A stretch of DNA of 64,000 nucleotides from Ignavibacteriales bacterium. GTDB lineage: Bacteria; Bacteroidota; Ignavibacteria; Ignavibacteriales; Ignavibacteriaceae. The stretch is from contig DPRR01000007.1 in NCBI GenBank assembly GCA_003538625.1, positions 298,842-362,841 of the forward strand. Reading direction: 5' to 3'. The translations under genes were made by a program, and so were the position numbers. Below are positions 45,096 to 53,002 of this stretch, in pieces. Position 1 is the first letter of the stretch. Every line of letters starts with the position of its first letter. The notes beneath the pieces are model-generated. The model was not told the DNA's origin. It ran no database searches and worked only from the letters and a program-made list of their open reading frames with translations.

Positions 45096-46163
45096 TTACT
45101 CTTGTTTAAAAGGTATTGTATAATAAAAGTTCGATCCCTTAAAATCATTATCTTTCATACCTATCTTACCGTTATGGAGTAGAATAATTTTTTTTGAGAT
45201 TGCCAGCCCAAGCCCCGTGCTTACCTCTCCGGCTGTCGGCTTTGAGCTTGTCTTTTGAAAATAATTAAATAATTGTTCCTGCTCTTCCTTGGGAATACCA
45301 ATTCCATTATCCAAAACTTCTGTCAATATTTCTGAATCATTTTTTCTGGTAATCCTTACAACTATCCCACTGTCGGGATTTGAATACTTAATAGAGTTTG
45401 TCAATAAATTATCAATTACTTCGCCCAGATGTGCGGCGTCAAATTTTAACAGTATTTGGTTTTCGCTGCAAACAATTTTTATGGTAATGTTTTTATGATT
45501 AGCTATTATTTGATTTAGTTCAATATGATTTTTAATAAATGATATATAATCATATTCAGCTAAGTTTAAATCAACTCTGCCTGATTCTATTTTTGAAATA
45601 TCAAGAAGGTTGCTGATAATTGATAAAGAATTATTACTTAGTTCTTTTATTAGTCCAACAGCTTCAAAAATCTCCTTATTACTCAAACGCACAAAATCTT
45701 CATGTAAATTTTCCGCTAATGCATAAACACCGCCAATCGGATTTCGTAAATCGTGCGCTGCAATTCCTATAAACTTATTCTTTTCCTGGTTTAATTCTTT
45801 AAGCTTTTGGTTTAAATCGTTTAGTTGTTTTTGTTTTTCTCTTAGGTAATACAACAAAATTCCGGTATTTAAAAAAAACACTAATCTTACCACGGCATTC
45901 CATATTGGGTAAAGTAAACTTGAATATTGCCTTGTAAGATATTCCGAAATAAACCACAATATGGCCGCAAACACAGAGCTGATAATTATAGGGAATAACT
46001 TTATGTTTTTATAAAGTGCCAGAAATGAAATGGGAATTAAATAAAAAAAGGAAAATGATAACTCTTCACCTGTTATATAATCAAAGTAACCAACCAATGA
46101 CATCAACAGCAAACTTATTGATAATACAATAAATTTATTTTCAATTTTTAAATAAGCAATCAT
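45096..46163 (-). CDS. Sensor histidine kinase
   Basis: 355 aa. Four or five membrane segments fill the first ~105 residues, followed by a coiled coil (REKQKQLNDLNQKLKELN) and the kinase core: H box AAHDLRNPI with His at ~139, N box NLLTNSIKYS, G1 DNGIGIP, F box LFNYFQKTSS and G2 STGLGLAI. No receiver domain and no response regulator gene is adjacent. It lacks a periplasmic sensor domain, so the membrane helices themselves may sense. A 17-bp palindrome lies just upstream, between it and the divergent AraC regulator. Confidence 0.92.
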   Translation of the reverse strand: MIAYLKIENKFIVLSISLLLMSLVGYFDYITGEELSFSFFYLIPISFLALYKNIKLFPIIISSVFAAILWFISEYLTRQYSSLLYPIWNAVVRLVFFLNTGILLYYLREKQKQLNDLNQKLKELNQEKNKFIGIAAHDLRNPIGGVYALAENLHEDFVRLSNKEIFEAVGLIKELSNNSLSIISNLLDISKIESGRVDLNLAEYDYISFIKNHIELNQIIANHKNITIKIVCSENQILLKFDAAHLGEVIDNLLTNSIKYSNPDSGIVVRITRKNDSEILTEVLDNGIGIPKEEQEQLFNYFQKTSSKPTAGEVSTGLGLAISKKIILLHNGKIGMKDNDFKGSNFYYTIPFKQE

Positions 46164-46170
46164 TTTTTTT

Positions 46171-46187
46171 TATTTGATAATCAAATA
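46171..46187. promoter_or_regulatory. 17-bp palindrome, candidate operator
   Basis: TATTTGATAATCAAATA is a perfect palindrome with a central A, 8 bp before the histidine kinase start and in the 223-bp gap shared with the AraC-type regulator. A/T-rich, so chance is possible. Confidence 0.3.
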
Positions 46188-46386
46188 TATATTATCTAAT
46201 AATCAAAACATTACTATTAATTGATTATGAACTTAAACTTTAAATGTACTGTAGAGCCTTCTGTTAAAGATAAATTTATAGTTTACGTTTAATACATTTT
46301 TAATCTTTGCATCATTAATAATAATTAAATAGTAATATCAAATGTGCTTATAGTTGTGTAAGTTTATTTAAGACAAGAATAAAAAC

Positions 46387-47250
46387 ATGAAAACTATTCC
46401 TTTAAGATTTATAAATACCAGCCCAAAACAACTTAATGAATTTGAAAATTTTAGTATCAGAAATTTAAGCGAGTTTATGGGTGGAAGCGATATAGTTCAG
46501 GATACTCACAGGCATGATTACTTTTTTATACTTGCATTAACAAAAGGAAAAGGTGATCATACTATCGATTTTATTACATACATGATAAAGAACAATACTA
46601 TATTTTTTATGCGGCCGGGCCAGGTCCATCGATTGAGGCTTAAGGCCGGAAGTGAAGGTTATTTAATTCAGTTTAAAAGAGATTTTTATCTGACAAACGA
46701 AAAAGATAGCCGGCTGTTATTAAGAAAAGTCAGCAGTAAAAATATTCTACAGCCTGATCACAACACATTTAAAAAATTATTTGCAATACTAAAGGAGATA
46801 TCCAAAGAAAGTAAAAATAGAAATGAAAGATATTCAGATGTAATCAAAGCAAACCTTAGCATCTTTTTTATCGGCTTAGTCAGATTTATTCAAAAAAATC
46901 AATTGGATTCCGATGAGATTTCGGCATTTCAACAAGATCGCCTGGAAGAATTTTCAGAACTTTTAAATGCACATATTTCTAAAAACAAACAACCTGCAGA
47001 GTATGCCAAAATGTTAAATCTTACCCCGTACCAGCTAAACAAAATCACCAAAACAGCATCGGGTAAAACAAGTTCTGAATTTATCAACGAGCAAATAATC
47101 CTTGAATCAAAACGCTATCTTCTCTCAACATCTAATCAGATTAAAGAAATTGCGTATCACCTTGGTTATGAAGACACTTCATATTTTATAAGATTCTTTA
47201 AAAAACGTACCGGGCTTTCACCGGAAGCATTCAGAAGCAATTTCAGTTAA
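46387..47250 (+). CDS. AraC family transcriptional regulator
   Basis: 287 aa. N-terminal cupin-like sensory domain (HRHDYFFILALTKGKG... FFMRPGQVHRL), then two helix-turn-helix units: PAEYAKMLNLTPYQLNKITK and the second IKEIAYHLGYEDTSYFIRFFKKRTGLSPEAFR, the AraC signature. It resembles the Bacteroidota regulators that respond to small organic ligands. It precedes a run of small membrane proteins and a lipoprotein that may be its targets (inference). Divergent from the histidine kinase. Confidence 0.93.
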   Translation: MKTIPLRFINTSPKQLNEFENFSIRNLSEFMGGSDIVQDTHRHDYFFILALTKGKGDHTIDFITYMIKNNTIFFMRPGQVHRLRLKAGSEGYLIQFKRDFYLTNEKDSRLLLRKVSSKNILQPDHNTFKKLFAILKEISKESKNRNERYSDVIKANLSIFFIGLVRFIQKNQLDSDEISAFQQDRLEEFSELLNAHISKNKQPAEYAKMLNLTPYQLNKITKTASGKTSSEFINEQIILESKRYLLSTSNQIKEIAYHLGYEDTSYFIRFFKKRTGLSPEAFRSNFS

Positions 47251-47343
47251 GTCCTGTTAAACTTTACTATTGTCCTACCATACCTATTGCCTCTTTAAAT
47301 AGATTTCATCTGCAAATTAAATTAATTAAAAAAGGAAGGCAGT

Positions 47344-47580
47344 ATGAAATCAAAATTAAAATTAATAGCAAGTATAAAAATTTGGATCGTAATATATCCC
47401 GCACTAACACTGTTTCTTTACATATTTAAAGAGCCTTTGTCCGTAATGCCAATTTATTTAAGAACATTACTTATGACAATTTCTCTTGTTCCCTTAATAG
47501 TCTTTGTCGGTGTTCCTTTTGTTGATTCTCTTCTCAATTATTTTTCAAAAACAACAAAAAATGTAAGTGATACAAAATGA
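47344..47580 (+). CDS. Small two-helix membrane protein
   Basis: 78 aa with two hydrophobic segments (about 10-27 and 37-60) and a charged C-terminus. The pattern IKIWIVIYPALTLFLYIF is familiar from small membrane proteins near DUF2938 genes, but no family is named here. GGAAGG lies before the ATG. Its stop overlaps the next ATG (ATGA), so it is translationally coupled to the DUF2938 gene, likely under the AraC regulator. Confidence 0.7.
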   Translation: MKSKLKLIASIKIWIVIYPALTLFLYIFKEPLSVMPIYLRTLLMTISLVPLIVFVGVPFVDSLLNYFSKTTKNVSDTK

Positions 47581-48056
47581 ATATTTTATTAAAAATAATT
47601 ACCATCGGTGTTGGTGCTACATTAATTCTTGATCTCTGGAATTATTTGTTAAATCTGCTCAATGTAAAAAGTCTTAATTATCGTTACGTCGGCAGATGGA
47701 TTGGCAATTTTGTTAATGGAAAGTTTTATCATAACAATATTATGCTATCAGCGCCCGTACCAAATGAATTATTTATCGGGTGGACAGCACATTATATGAT
47801 TGGCATTTCATTTTCGTTTTTGCTGATTATTGTTTTTGGTCATCATTGGTTAGAAAAACCTTCGTTAATTCATGCAATTACCATTGGTTTTGTCACGGTC
47901 GTATTTCCACTTTTTATAATGCAGCCTGCATTAGGCTTTGGAATTGCATCTTCAAACCTTCCAAATCCAATAGTTAGAATTTTAAAAAGTATAGTTACTC
48001 ATCTTGTATATGGCAGTGGATTATATTTGTCCGCATTATTGGTCAATAAGATTTAA
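47577..48056 (+). CDS. DUF2938 family membrane protein
   Basis: 159 aa with four membrane segments. The family pattern is clear: ATLILDLWNYLL, YVGRWIGNFVNGKFYH, APVPNELFIGWTAHYMIGISFS, FPLFIMQPALGFGIASS and THLVYGSGLY. Function unknown; it may belong to a membrane or redox role. It overlaps the preceding small membrane gene by 4 nt. Confidence 0.9.
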   Translation: MNILLKIITIGVGATLILDLWNYLLNLLNVKSLNYRYVGRWIGNFVNGKFYHNNIMLSAPVPNELFIGWTAHYMIGISFSFLLIIVFGHHWLEKPSLIHAITIGFVTVVFPLFIMQPALGFGIASSNLPNPIVRILKSIVTHLVYGSGLYLSALLVNKI

Positions 48057-48099
48057 ATTTTTCAATCAACATATTGTTAATACTTAGGAGGCAAACTAA

Positions 48100-48804
48100 A
48101 TGGATCATTACAAAAAAAATCTTGCAAAAAGCATCATTAACAGAGTGTTATTATTTATAATAATCTCCACTGCTCTTTTAATAGGATGTGCACCGACACC
48201 AACATTCATCAAGCCTGATTTTGATCAAAAACAAATTAAAGTGATTGCTGTAATGCCCGTTATTGATGAAAGAAATCTTGCTGATGATACAACTGCTGCA
48301 ATAAAAACACTTACAATGATCGAAGAATTAATATCAAATAAAATCTCTGAAAAAAATTATGATGTTGTATCTGCAAGTACGATTAAAAAGTTAATGAATG
48401 ATAAAGCAATTAATAATTTAACTCCACAATTCTTATGCACAGAACTTAATGCTGATGGAATTCTATTTAGTGAGTTGTACAAATATGCAGATGAGTTTTA
48501 TGTAGATCATTCTCTAAAGATGCACTTTAGTATTTATGATGCAAAAGGTGACAGCATTTGGGTTAATGATTTAAATGACAGTGATAAACCTTTTTTATCT
48601 GCATTAGGCGCTTCATTAGGATGGTCTATTGGTGTTGCAGTCGATAACAAAATATCTTCTAAAAATAAATTACCCATAATACTTGGAGGTGTTGCTGCAG
48701 CACAGTTGGTTTACACCATAGTTGATGCAGTTAGTGATGAAACTTCACAAAGCATTGATAATGTTTTTAAATCATTACCGGATGCTAAAAGATCTATACG
48801 ATGA
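48100..48804 (+). CDS. Lipoprotein of the GNA1162/DUF799 type
   Basis: 234 aa with a lipobox LLIGC (Cys at about residue 30) after a hydrophobic helix. The fold signals match GNA1162/LpoB-like lipoproteins: IKVIAVMPVIDERN as the first strand, LISNKISEKNYDVVSASTIKKL, then LNADGILFSELYKY and SLKMHFSIYDAKGDSIW. The C-terminal part has an unusual Gly/Ala-rich hydrophobic segment (~195-212). Periplasmic-facing lipoprotein; role unknown. AGGAGG is before the ATG. Confidence 0.75.
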   Translation: MDHYKKNLAKSIINRVLLFIIISTALLIGCAPTPTFIKPDFDQKQIKVIAVMPVIDERNLADDTTAAIKTLTMIEELISNKISEKNYDVVSASTIKKLMNDKAINNLTPQFLCTELNADGILFSELYKYADEFYVDHSLKMHFSIYDAKGDSIWVNDLNDSDKPFLSALGASLGWSIGVAVDNKISSKNKLPIILGGVAAAQLVYTIVDAVSDETSQSIDNVFKSLPDAKRSIR

Positions 48805-48866
48805 AAACAATGTTTATCTTAAATCAATTCATTACCTTATTTAAACTATAAAAAGGAGTAATTACA

Positions 48867-49571
48867 ATGGCTGCTTACATTAAGATGGCGGCAGACTCTC
48901 CCAGAAAAATTGCACTAACAGCTGGCATCTTCTATTTACTTACTTTTGTTTCTATTCCAACTCTATCACTTTATACCGGAATACACGATCCAAATTATAT
49001 TCTTGGATCTGGACCTGATACTAACGTATTCATCGGTGTAATTCTGGAACTGATTGTTGCTTTAACCGGAATAGGTACAGCAGTTGCGCTTTATCCTCTG
49101 CTTAAAAAACAAAATGGAAGCGTTGCATTGGGCCTGGTTGGCGCACGGGTTTTAGAAGCCGCAACCATATTTGTCGGCGCAGCATTCCTTCTTGCGGTTG
49201 TTACTTTACGGCAATCCGGCATTGGTGCTGAAGGTTTAGTTACAGCAAAAGCATTAGTTACTTTGTATGACCGGATATTTCATGTTGGACAAGGTTTAAT
49301 TCCTGCTCTTGATGATTTATTATTAGGATATCTGCTCTACAAATCAAAATTAGTACCTCGCACTCTTTCAATCATCGGATTGATCGGTGTACCAACGCTG
49401 GTTGCTGGTAATATTTTTGTTCTGTTTGGAATTTTAGGACAGCGGGATCCTTCAACATTCTTGTTTGCTGTACCTGTGGCTGTATTTGAATTTACTCTTG
49501 GTATTTGGTTAATCGTTAAAGGATTTAATTCTTCTGCCCCTCTGATTTCAAACGCTAAAACTAATGGATAA
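48867..49571 (+). CDS. DUF4386 domain membrane protein
   Basis: 234 aa with six membrane segments. Family markers are RKIALTAGIFYLLTFVSIP at the start, the GTAVALYPLLKKQN loop, and FHVGQGLIPALDDLLLGYLLYKSKLVPR. Function unknown. AAGGAG precedes the ATG. Last gene of the AraC-downstream run before the repeat array. Confidence 0.9.
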   Translation: MAAYIKMAADSPRKIALTAGIFYLLTFVSIPTLSLYTGIHDPNYILGSGPDTNVFIGVILELIVALTGIGTAVALYPLLKKQNGSVALGLVGARVLEAATIFVGAAFLLAVVTLRQSGIGAEGLVTAKALVTLYDRIFHVGQGLIPALDDLLLGYLLYKSKLVPRTLSIIGLIGVPTLVAGNIFVLFGILGQRDPSTFLFAVPVAVFEFTLGIWLIVKGFNSSAPLISNAKTNG

Positions 49572-50086
49572 TTTATAAGAAATTTAAATAAAGAATTATT
49601 TAACAGATTAATGATGGCATCTTTTACTGAAGATGTCATCCTTAACAAACACTTCATTCAACTAACAAAAATTACCCCCAAACAGCTAAAACAAGCCAAA
49701 TTCGATTAAAAACACATTGCAATATCACAAAAACACAATGTATCTTCACAAAAATGCAATGTAATACTATTAAAACGCAATGTAACCTTACAAAAACGTA
49801 ATGTAAATGTACAAAAACACAACGCAACTTTACTAAAACGTAATGTAATGATATTAAAACGCAATGTAATTTCACAAAAATGCAATGTAAACTTTAAAAA
49901 ACGGATTGTAACCTCTCAAAAACGAGAAATAAAATCACAAAAACGCTCTGCTCAACATAAAAACAAAGAACAAAATAATATTCTTAGAAGCAAAACAAAC
50001 CCACATCCTCTTTCTGATTTTTATAGTTATGCTTAATAATTTTACTTAGATAAACTTATCAATTATTAAAAATATTTTTTTTGATC
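49572..50086. other. Gene-poor gap holding a 21-bp repeat array
   Basis: 515 bp. It begins with an imperfect hairpin GATGGCATCTT/AAGATGTCATC (49613-49623, 49630-49640), then the tandem array at 49713-49943, then A/T-rich sequence. No gene is firmly supported; a repeat-encoded reading frame is discussed in the array entry. Confidence 0.6.
49713..49943 (+). repeat. Tandem array of 21-bp units (11 copies) with possible heptad-coding frame
   Basis: Eleven units of exactly 21 bp follow without one indel; the codon for the residue after Q/L/K-K is at 49713, 49734, 49755 and so on to 49923. The core is AAAACGCAATGTAA with variation. In this frame the array is open from after a TAA at ~49707 to a TAA at ~50036 and reads heptads [SLVI][QLK]K[HCR]NV[x] (SQKHNVS, SQKCNVI, LLKRNVT, LQKRNVN). 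The only ATG in the frame is at 49848, giving a 62-aa product. There is no ribosome site, so coding is not proven. Confidence 0.85.
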
Positions 50087-50269
50087 ATGGAAAAAGAAAT
50101 TACTATAAATTCTAAAACTAAAGTGGCTGCAATTAAAATGGGTCTTGGTATAGCTCTTGGAATTATTATCGGACTAGTTTCCAAAAATATTGCCATTGGT
50201 CTTGTGATAGGAATAGTTATCGGGGGGATTAGCATTGTTATAAATAAGCTGATAAAAAATGCTAAATGA
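50087..50269 (+). CDS. Small membrane protein upstream of the UbiA gene
   Basis: 60 aa from the ATG at 50087. Two Gly/Ile-rich hydrophobic stretches (~18-34 and 37-53: LGIALGIIIGLVS, IGLVIGIVIGGISIV) make a helical hairpin. No family recognised. Its stop overlaps the next gene's ATG by 4 nt (ATGA), a strong sign of translational coupling with the prenyltransferase. It may be an accessory subunit (inference only). Confidence 0.65.
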   Translation: MEKEITINSKTKVAAIKMGLGIALGIIIGLVSKNIAIGLVIGIVIGGISIVINKLIKNAK

Positions 50270-51114
50270 AAAAAATAAAAGGACTGATCAGTTTAATAAG
50301 ATTTGAGCTTCCGCTGGCGGCAGGAATTTGTGTTGTGCTGGGACAACTTTTTGCTCTCGGTTACTTTGCATCGCTTGTATTAACATTTACCGCTGCTCTT
50401 TCTGTTTTTTTTATCTCTGCATCAATACTCGTTTCAAACGATTACTTTGATATTGAAACAGATAAAATAAATGCACCACACAGACCAATACCATCAGGAC
50501 TTGTTAGTCCAGCACAGGCACTTGCTCTTGCAGTATTTTTATTAATTACCGGATCAATACTAAGCTTAACGATAAGCATATCTGCCCTGTTGTTCTCAAT
50601 AGGCTTAACAATTATCGGATTACTTTACAACAGAAAATTTAAAAAGCACGGCTTGATCGGCAACCTTATTGTTAGCTTTTCAGTTGGAATGACATTCGTG
50701 TTTGGCGGTCTTTCTGTTGGGATGCCATTTAATAAAGTTGTACTGTTCTTTGCAGTTATTGCCGCACTAGTAGATCTTGGTGAAGAAATTGCTGCTGACT
50801 CAATGGATGTTAAAGGTGATAAACTGATCGATTCAAAATCAATTGCAATCAAACATGGAAAAGAAAAAGCATTAAGAGTAAGCACATTTATTTTTGTTCT
50901 AGTTATTCTTTTAAGCCTCATTCCCTTTTTACTCCAATGGTTTAATATTATATATCTGATACCGATTGCTGTAATGGATATGTTCATTGGATATTCAACT
51001 TACCGTCTTGTCAGATCAAAAGATGAAGAAGGAAGAACGTACATTCGTTTACTTTATCTTGGTGCAACGTTCGGGCTGGTGGTGTTTTTAATTATGCGAT
51101 TTATAGGGTTATAG
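50266..51114 (+). CDS. UbiA-superfamily prenyltransferase (possible digeranylgeranylglyceryl phosphate synthase-like)
   Basis: 282 aa with eight or nine membrane segments. The first Asp-rich prenyl-diphosphate motif NDYFDIETDKINAPHRPIPSG is at 58-78; the second is DLGEEIAADSMDVKGD at ~168-183. The sequence after the first motif (DKINAPHRPIPSG) is closest in my memory to the GGGP/DGGGP synthase branch, which makes archaeal-type ether lipids, than to UbiA, MenA or chlorophyll synthases. Substrate cannot be proved. Coupled to the small membrane gene before it. Confidence 0.8.
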   Translation: MKKIKGLISLIRFELPLAAGICVVLGQLFALGYFASLVLTFTAALSVFFISASILVSNDYFDIETDKINAPHRPIPSGLVSPAQALALAVFLLITGSILSLTISISALLFSIGLTIIGLLYNRKFKKHGLIGNLIVSFSVGMTFVFGGLSVGMPFNKVVLFFAVIAALVDLGEEIAADSMDVKGDKLIDSKSIAIKHGKEKALRVSTFIFVLVILLSLIPFLLQWFNIIYLIPIAVMDMFIGYSTYRLVRSKDEEGRTYIRLLYLGATFGLVVFLIMRFIGL

Positions 51115-51153
51115 TTTGTTTATCATTTCTTAAATTTCCCGAAACAAAAATGG

Positions 51154-51687
51154 ATGATTATGCAAAAAGACCCGCGCTACCCTATCGGCAGGTTTGATAG
51201 GAACATAAACATTACAAGAGAAATGAGAAGTGATTTTATCAAAACCATAGAAACACTTCCTTCACAATTAAAAAAAGAAGTCGAAAATCTTTCTCCTCAG
51301 CAGTTAGATACACCATACCGCGATGGCGGGTGGACGATAAGACAGGTCGTGCATCATATCCCCGATAGTCACGTAAATTCCTATGTAAGATTTAAGCTTG
51401 CATTAACAGAAGATAATCCGCAAATAAAAACATACGAAGAGCACCTTTGGGCAGAATTGCCTGATACATTTAATACTCCAATAGAGATTTCACTTCAGTT
51501 GTTAGATTCTGTTCATAAACGCTGGGCAATACTTCTTCGTTCATTAACAGATGAACAATTTGAAAAAACATTTCAACATCCCGAATGGGGAAATATTACG
51601 TTGAGAAAAACACTGGCGCTTTATGCCTGGCATAGCAAACATCATCTTGCACACATTACAGAATTGAAAAAGAAAATGGGCTGGTAA
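51154..51687 (+). CDS. YfiT/BstA-type DinB-fold metal-dependent enzyme
   Basis: 177 aa. The YfiT start DPRYPIGRF is present, and the three metal His are in RQVVHHIPDSH (~67) and AWHSKHHLAHI (~155-165). BstA relatives transfer bacillithiol to electrophiles; whether this organism makes bacillithiol is unknown. ATGs at 51154 and 51160 are both possible. It lies 4 nt before the MFS gene and may be cotranscribed. Confidence 0.9.
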   Translation: MIMQKDPRYPIGRFDRNINITREMRSDFIKTIETLPSQLKKEVENLSPQQLDTPYRDGGWTIRQVVHHIPDSHVNSYVRFKLALTEDNPQIKTYEEHLWAELPDTFNTPIEISLQLLDSVHKRWAILLRSLTDEQFEKTFQHPEWGNITLRKTLALYAWHSKHHLAHITELKKKMGW

Positions 51688-51691
51688 GTAG

Positions 51692-52876
51692 ATGAATCCC
51701 TATAAAGGATTAAAAGATCTGCCGCACGATATGTGGGCATTGTTTTTTACTTCGCTTATTAATCGATCAGGAACAATGGTTATTCCCTTTCTTGCGCTTT
51801 ATCTTACAAAAAAGATCGGTGTAACCCCTACAGAAGCTGGAACTGCATTGCTTGTATATGGAGCCGCTGCTTTTATTGCCGCCCCACTAACGGGTAAACT
51901 TTCAGATAAGCTTGGTTCAATAAAGGTAATGAAGTTTGCTTTGTATGGTTCTGGCTTGCTTTTCTTTGTTTACTCCTTTATTGAGGACTATAATTGGATA
52001 CTTGTTGCAACATTTGTACTTGCCGCTGTAAATGAATCCTTTCGTCCTGCAAATCTTTCTTTAATTACAGAGATTGTTGCACCATCACAACGGCGGATGG
52101 CGTTTGCACTTAACCGTTTAGCAATTAATGCCGGAATGAGTATTGGTCCCGTAATTGGCGGCTTTCTAACACTTGTTGATTATCATTACCTGTTTTATGC
52201 AAATGCTTTTGCCTCCATTGCTGCGGGAATTTATTTCAGTTCAGTTAAGTGGTCTTCCCTTTCATCAGAAAAAGAAGAAGTGAATGAACTGAAAAGCAAA
52301 GTAAGATTTGCAATTCTAAACGATAAATATTTTTTATTCTTTTTGTTTGCTGTTATTCCTGCAAATCTTGTTTTCTTCCAGCATCTTGGAGCACTTCCGC
52401 TTTATATTGTTTCGGATCTTGGATATACAACCGCGGCATTCGGATTGTTTGGAGCTATAAATACCGTGATGATAATTTTTCTTGAAGTACCGCTGAATAA
52501 CTGGATGAACGATACGCCTTACAGAAAATCTTTAATGATCGGAGCGTTACTTGCAGGTATTGGCTTTGGAGGTTTTGCAATTGCAACAAGTGTAATTCCG
52601 CTTATTATATCTATTATGGTTTTTACATTTGGAGAGATGATATTCTTTCCTGTTACGGCTGCTTACACTTCAGAAATTTCTCCCTCTGATAGACGGGGGG
52701 AATATATGGGATATTACCAGATGACTTTCAGCTTTGCATTCTCTGCCGGTCCGTGGCTGGGAACAGTTGTTTACCAGCACTATGGTTCTGTAATTTTATG
52801 GAGCGGCGCCCTGGTTTTGGGACTGATAACTGCGGCGTTAATGTTTTTTGTAAAAAGCAATCCAACAATAAAATGA
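51692..52876 (+). CDS. MFS transporter
   Basis: 394 aa with about 12 membrane segments. The first intracellular loop carries GKLSDKLGSIKVMK (~70), the MFS loop 2-3 motif G-x-x-x-D-x-x-G-x-[RK]-x, and a second related loop NDTPYRKSLM in the second half. The pattern is that of drug or sugar exporters; substrate unknown. Located after the YfiT gene, 4 nt downstream, so possibly an export or detoxification pair. Confidence 0.9.
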   Translation: MNPYKGLKDLPHDMWALFFTSLINRSGTMVIPFLALYLTKKIGVTPTEAGTALLVYGAAAFIAAPLTGKLSDKLGSIKVMKFALYGSGLLFFVYSFIEDYNWILVATFVLAAVNESFRPANLSLITEIVAPSQRRMAFALNRLAINAGMSIGPVIGGFLTLVDYHYLFYANAFASIAAGIYFSSVKWSSLSSEKEEVNELKSKVRFAILNDKYFLFFLFAVIPANLVFFQHLGALPLYIVSDLGYTTAAFGLFGAINTVMIIFLEVPLNNWMNDTPYRKSLMIGALLAGIGFGGFAIATSVIPLIISIMVFTFGEMIFFPVTAAYTSEISPSDRRGEYMGYYQMTFSFAFSAGPWLGTVVYQHYGSVILWSGALVLGLITAALMFFVKSNPTIK

Positions 52877-52907
52877 AAGATGAACTAAAAAATATTTTAA
52901 ATACTAC

Positions 52908-52937
52908 TTGACATTACCCGCCCCCCCCTGCGATATT
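52908..52937 (+). promoter_or_regulatory. Candidate promoter with C8 tract in the spacer
   Basis: TTGACA (52908-52913) is followed by a 17-20 bp spacer containing CCCG then eight C (52921-52928), and an A/T-rich GATATTTTAA that could supply a -10. Homopolymer tracts in a promoter spacer are known phase-variation devices. In this phylum promoters may differ from the TTGACA type, so the call is tentative. Confidence 0.35.
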
Positions 52938-53002
52938 TTAAGTACAGAAAATTAAAAGTTCTTTTAATTAACTGATTAACTAACACAGATAAAGGGGGAA
53001 AT

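Noticed and set aside
49672..49875. Minus-strand ORF of 67 codons across the 21-bp array (LHCVF-type heptads)
   Set aside because: It has no ribosome site, sits opposite the equally repetitive plus frame, and its heptads are an automatic effect of a 21-bp period.
49713..49943. CRISPR array
   Set aside because: The units are contiguous without spacers and there are no cas genes in the window.
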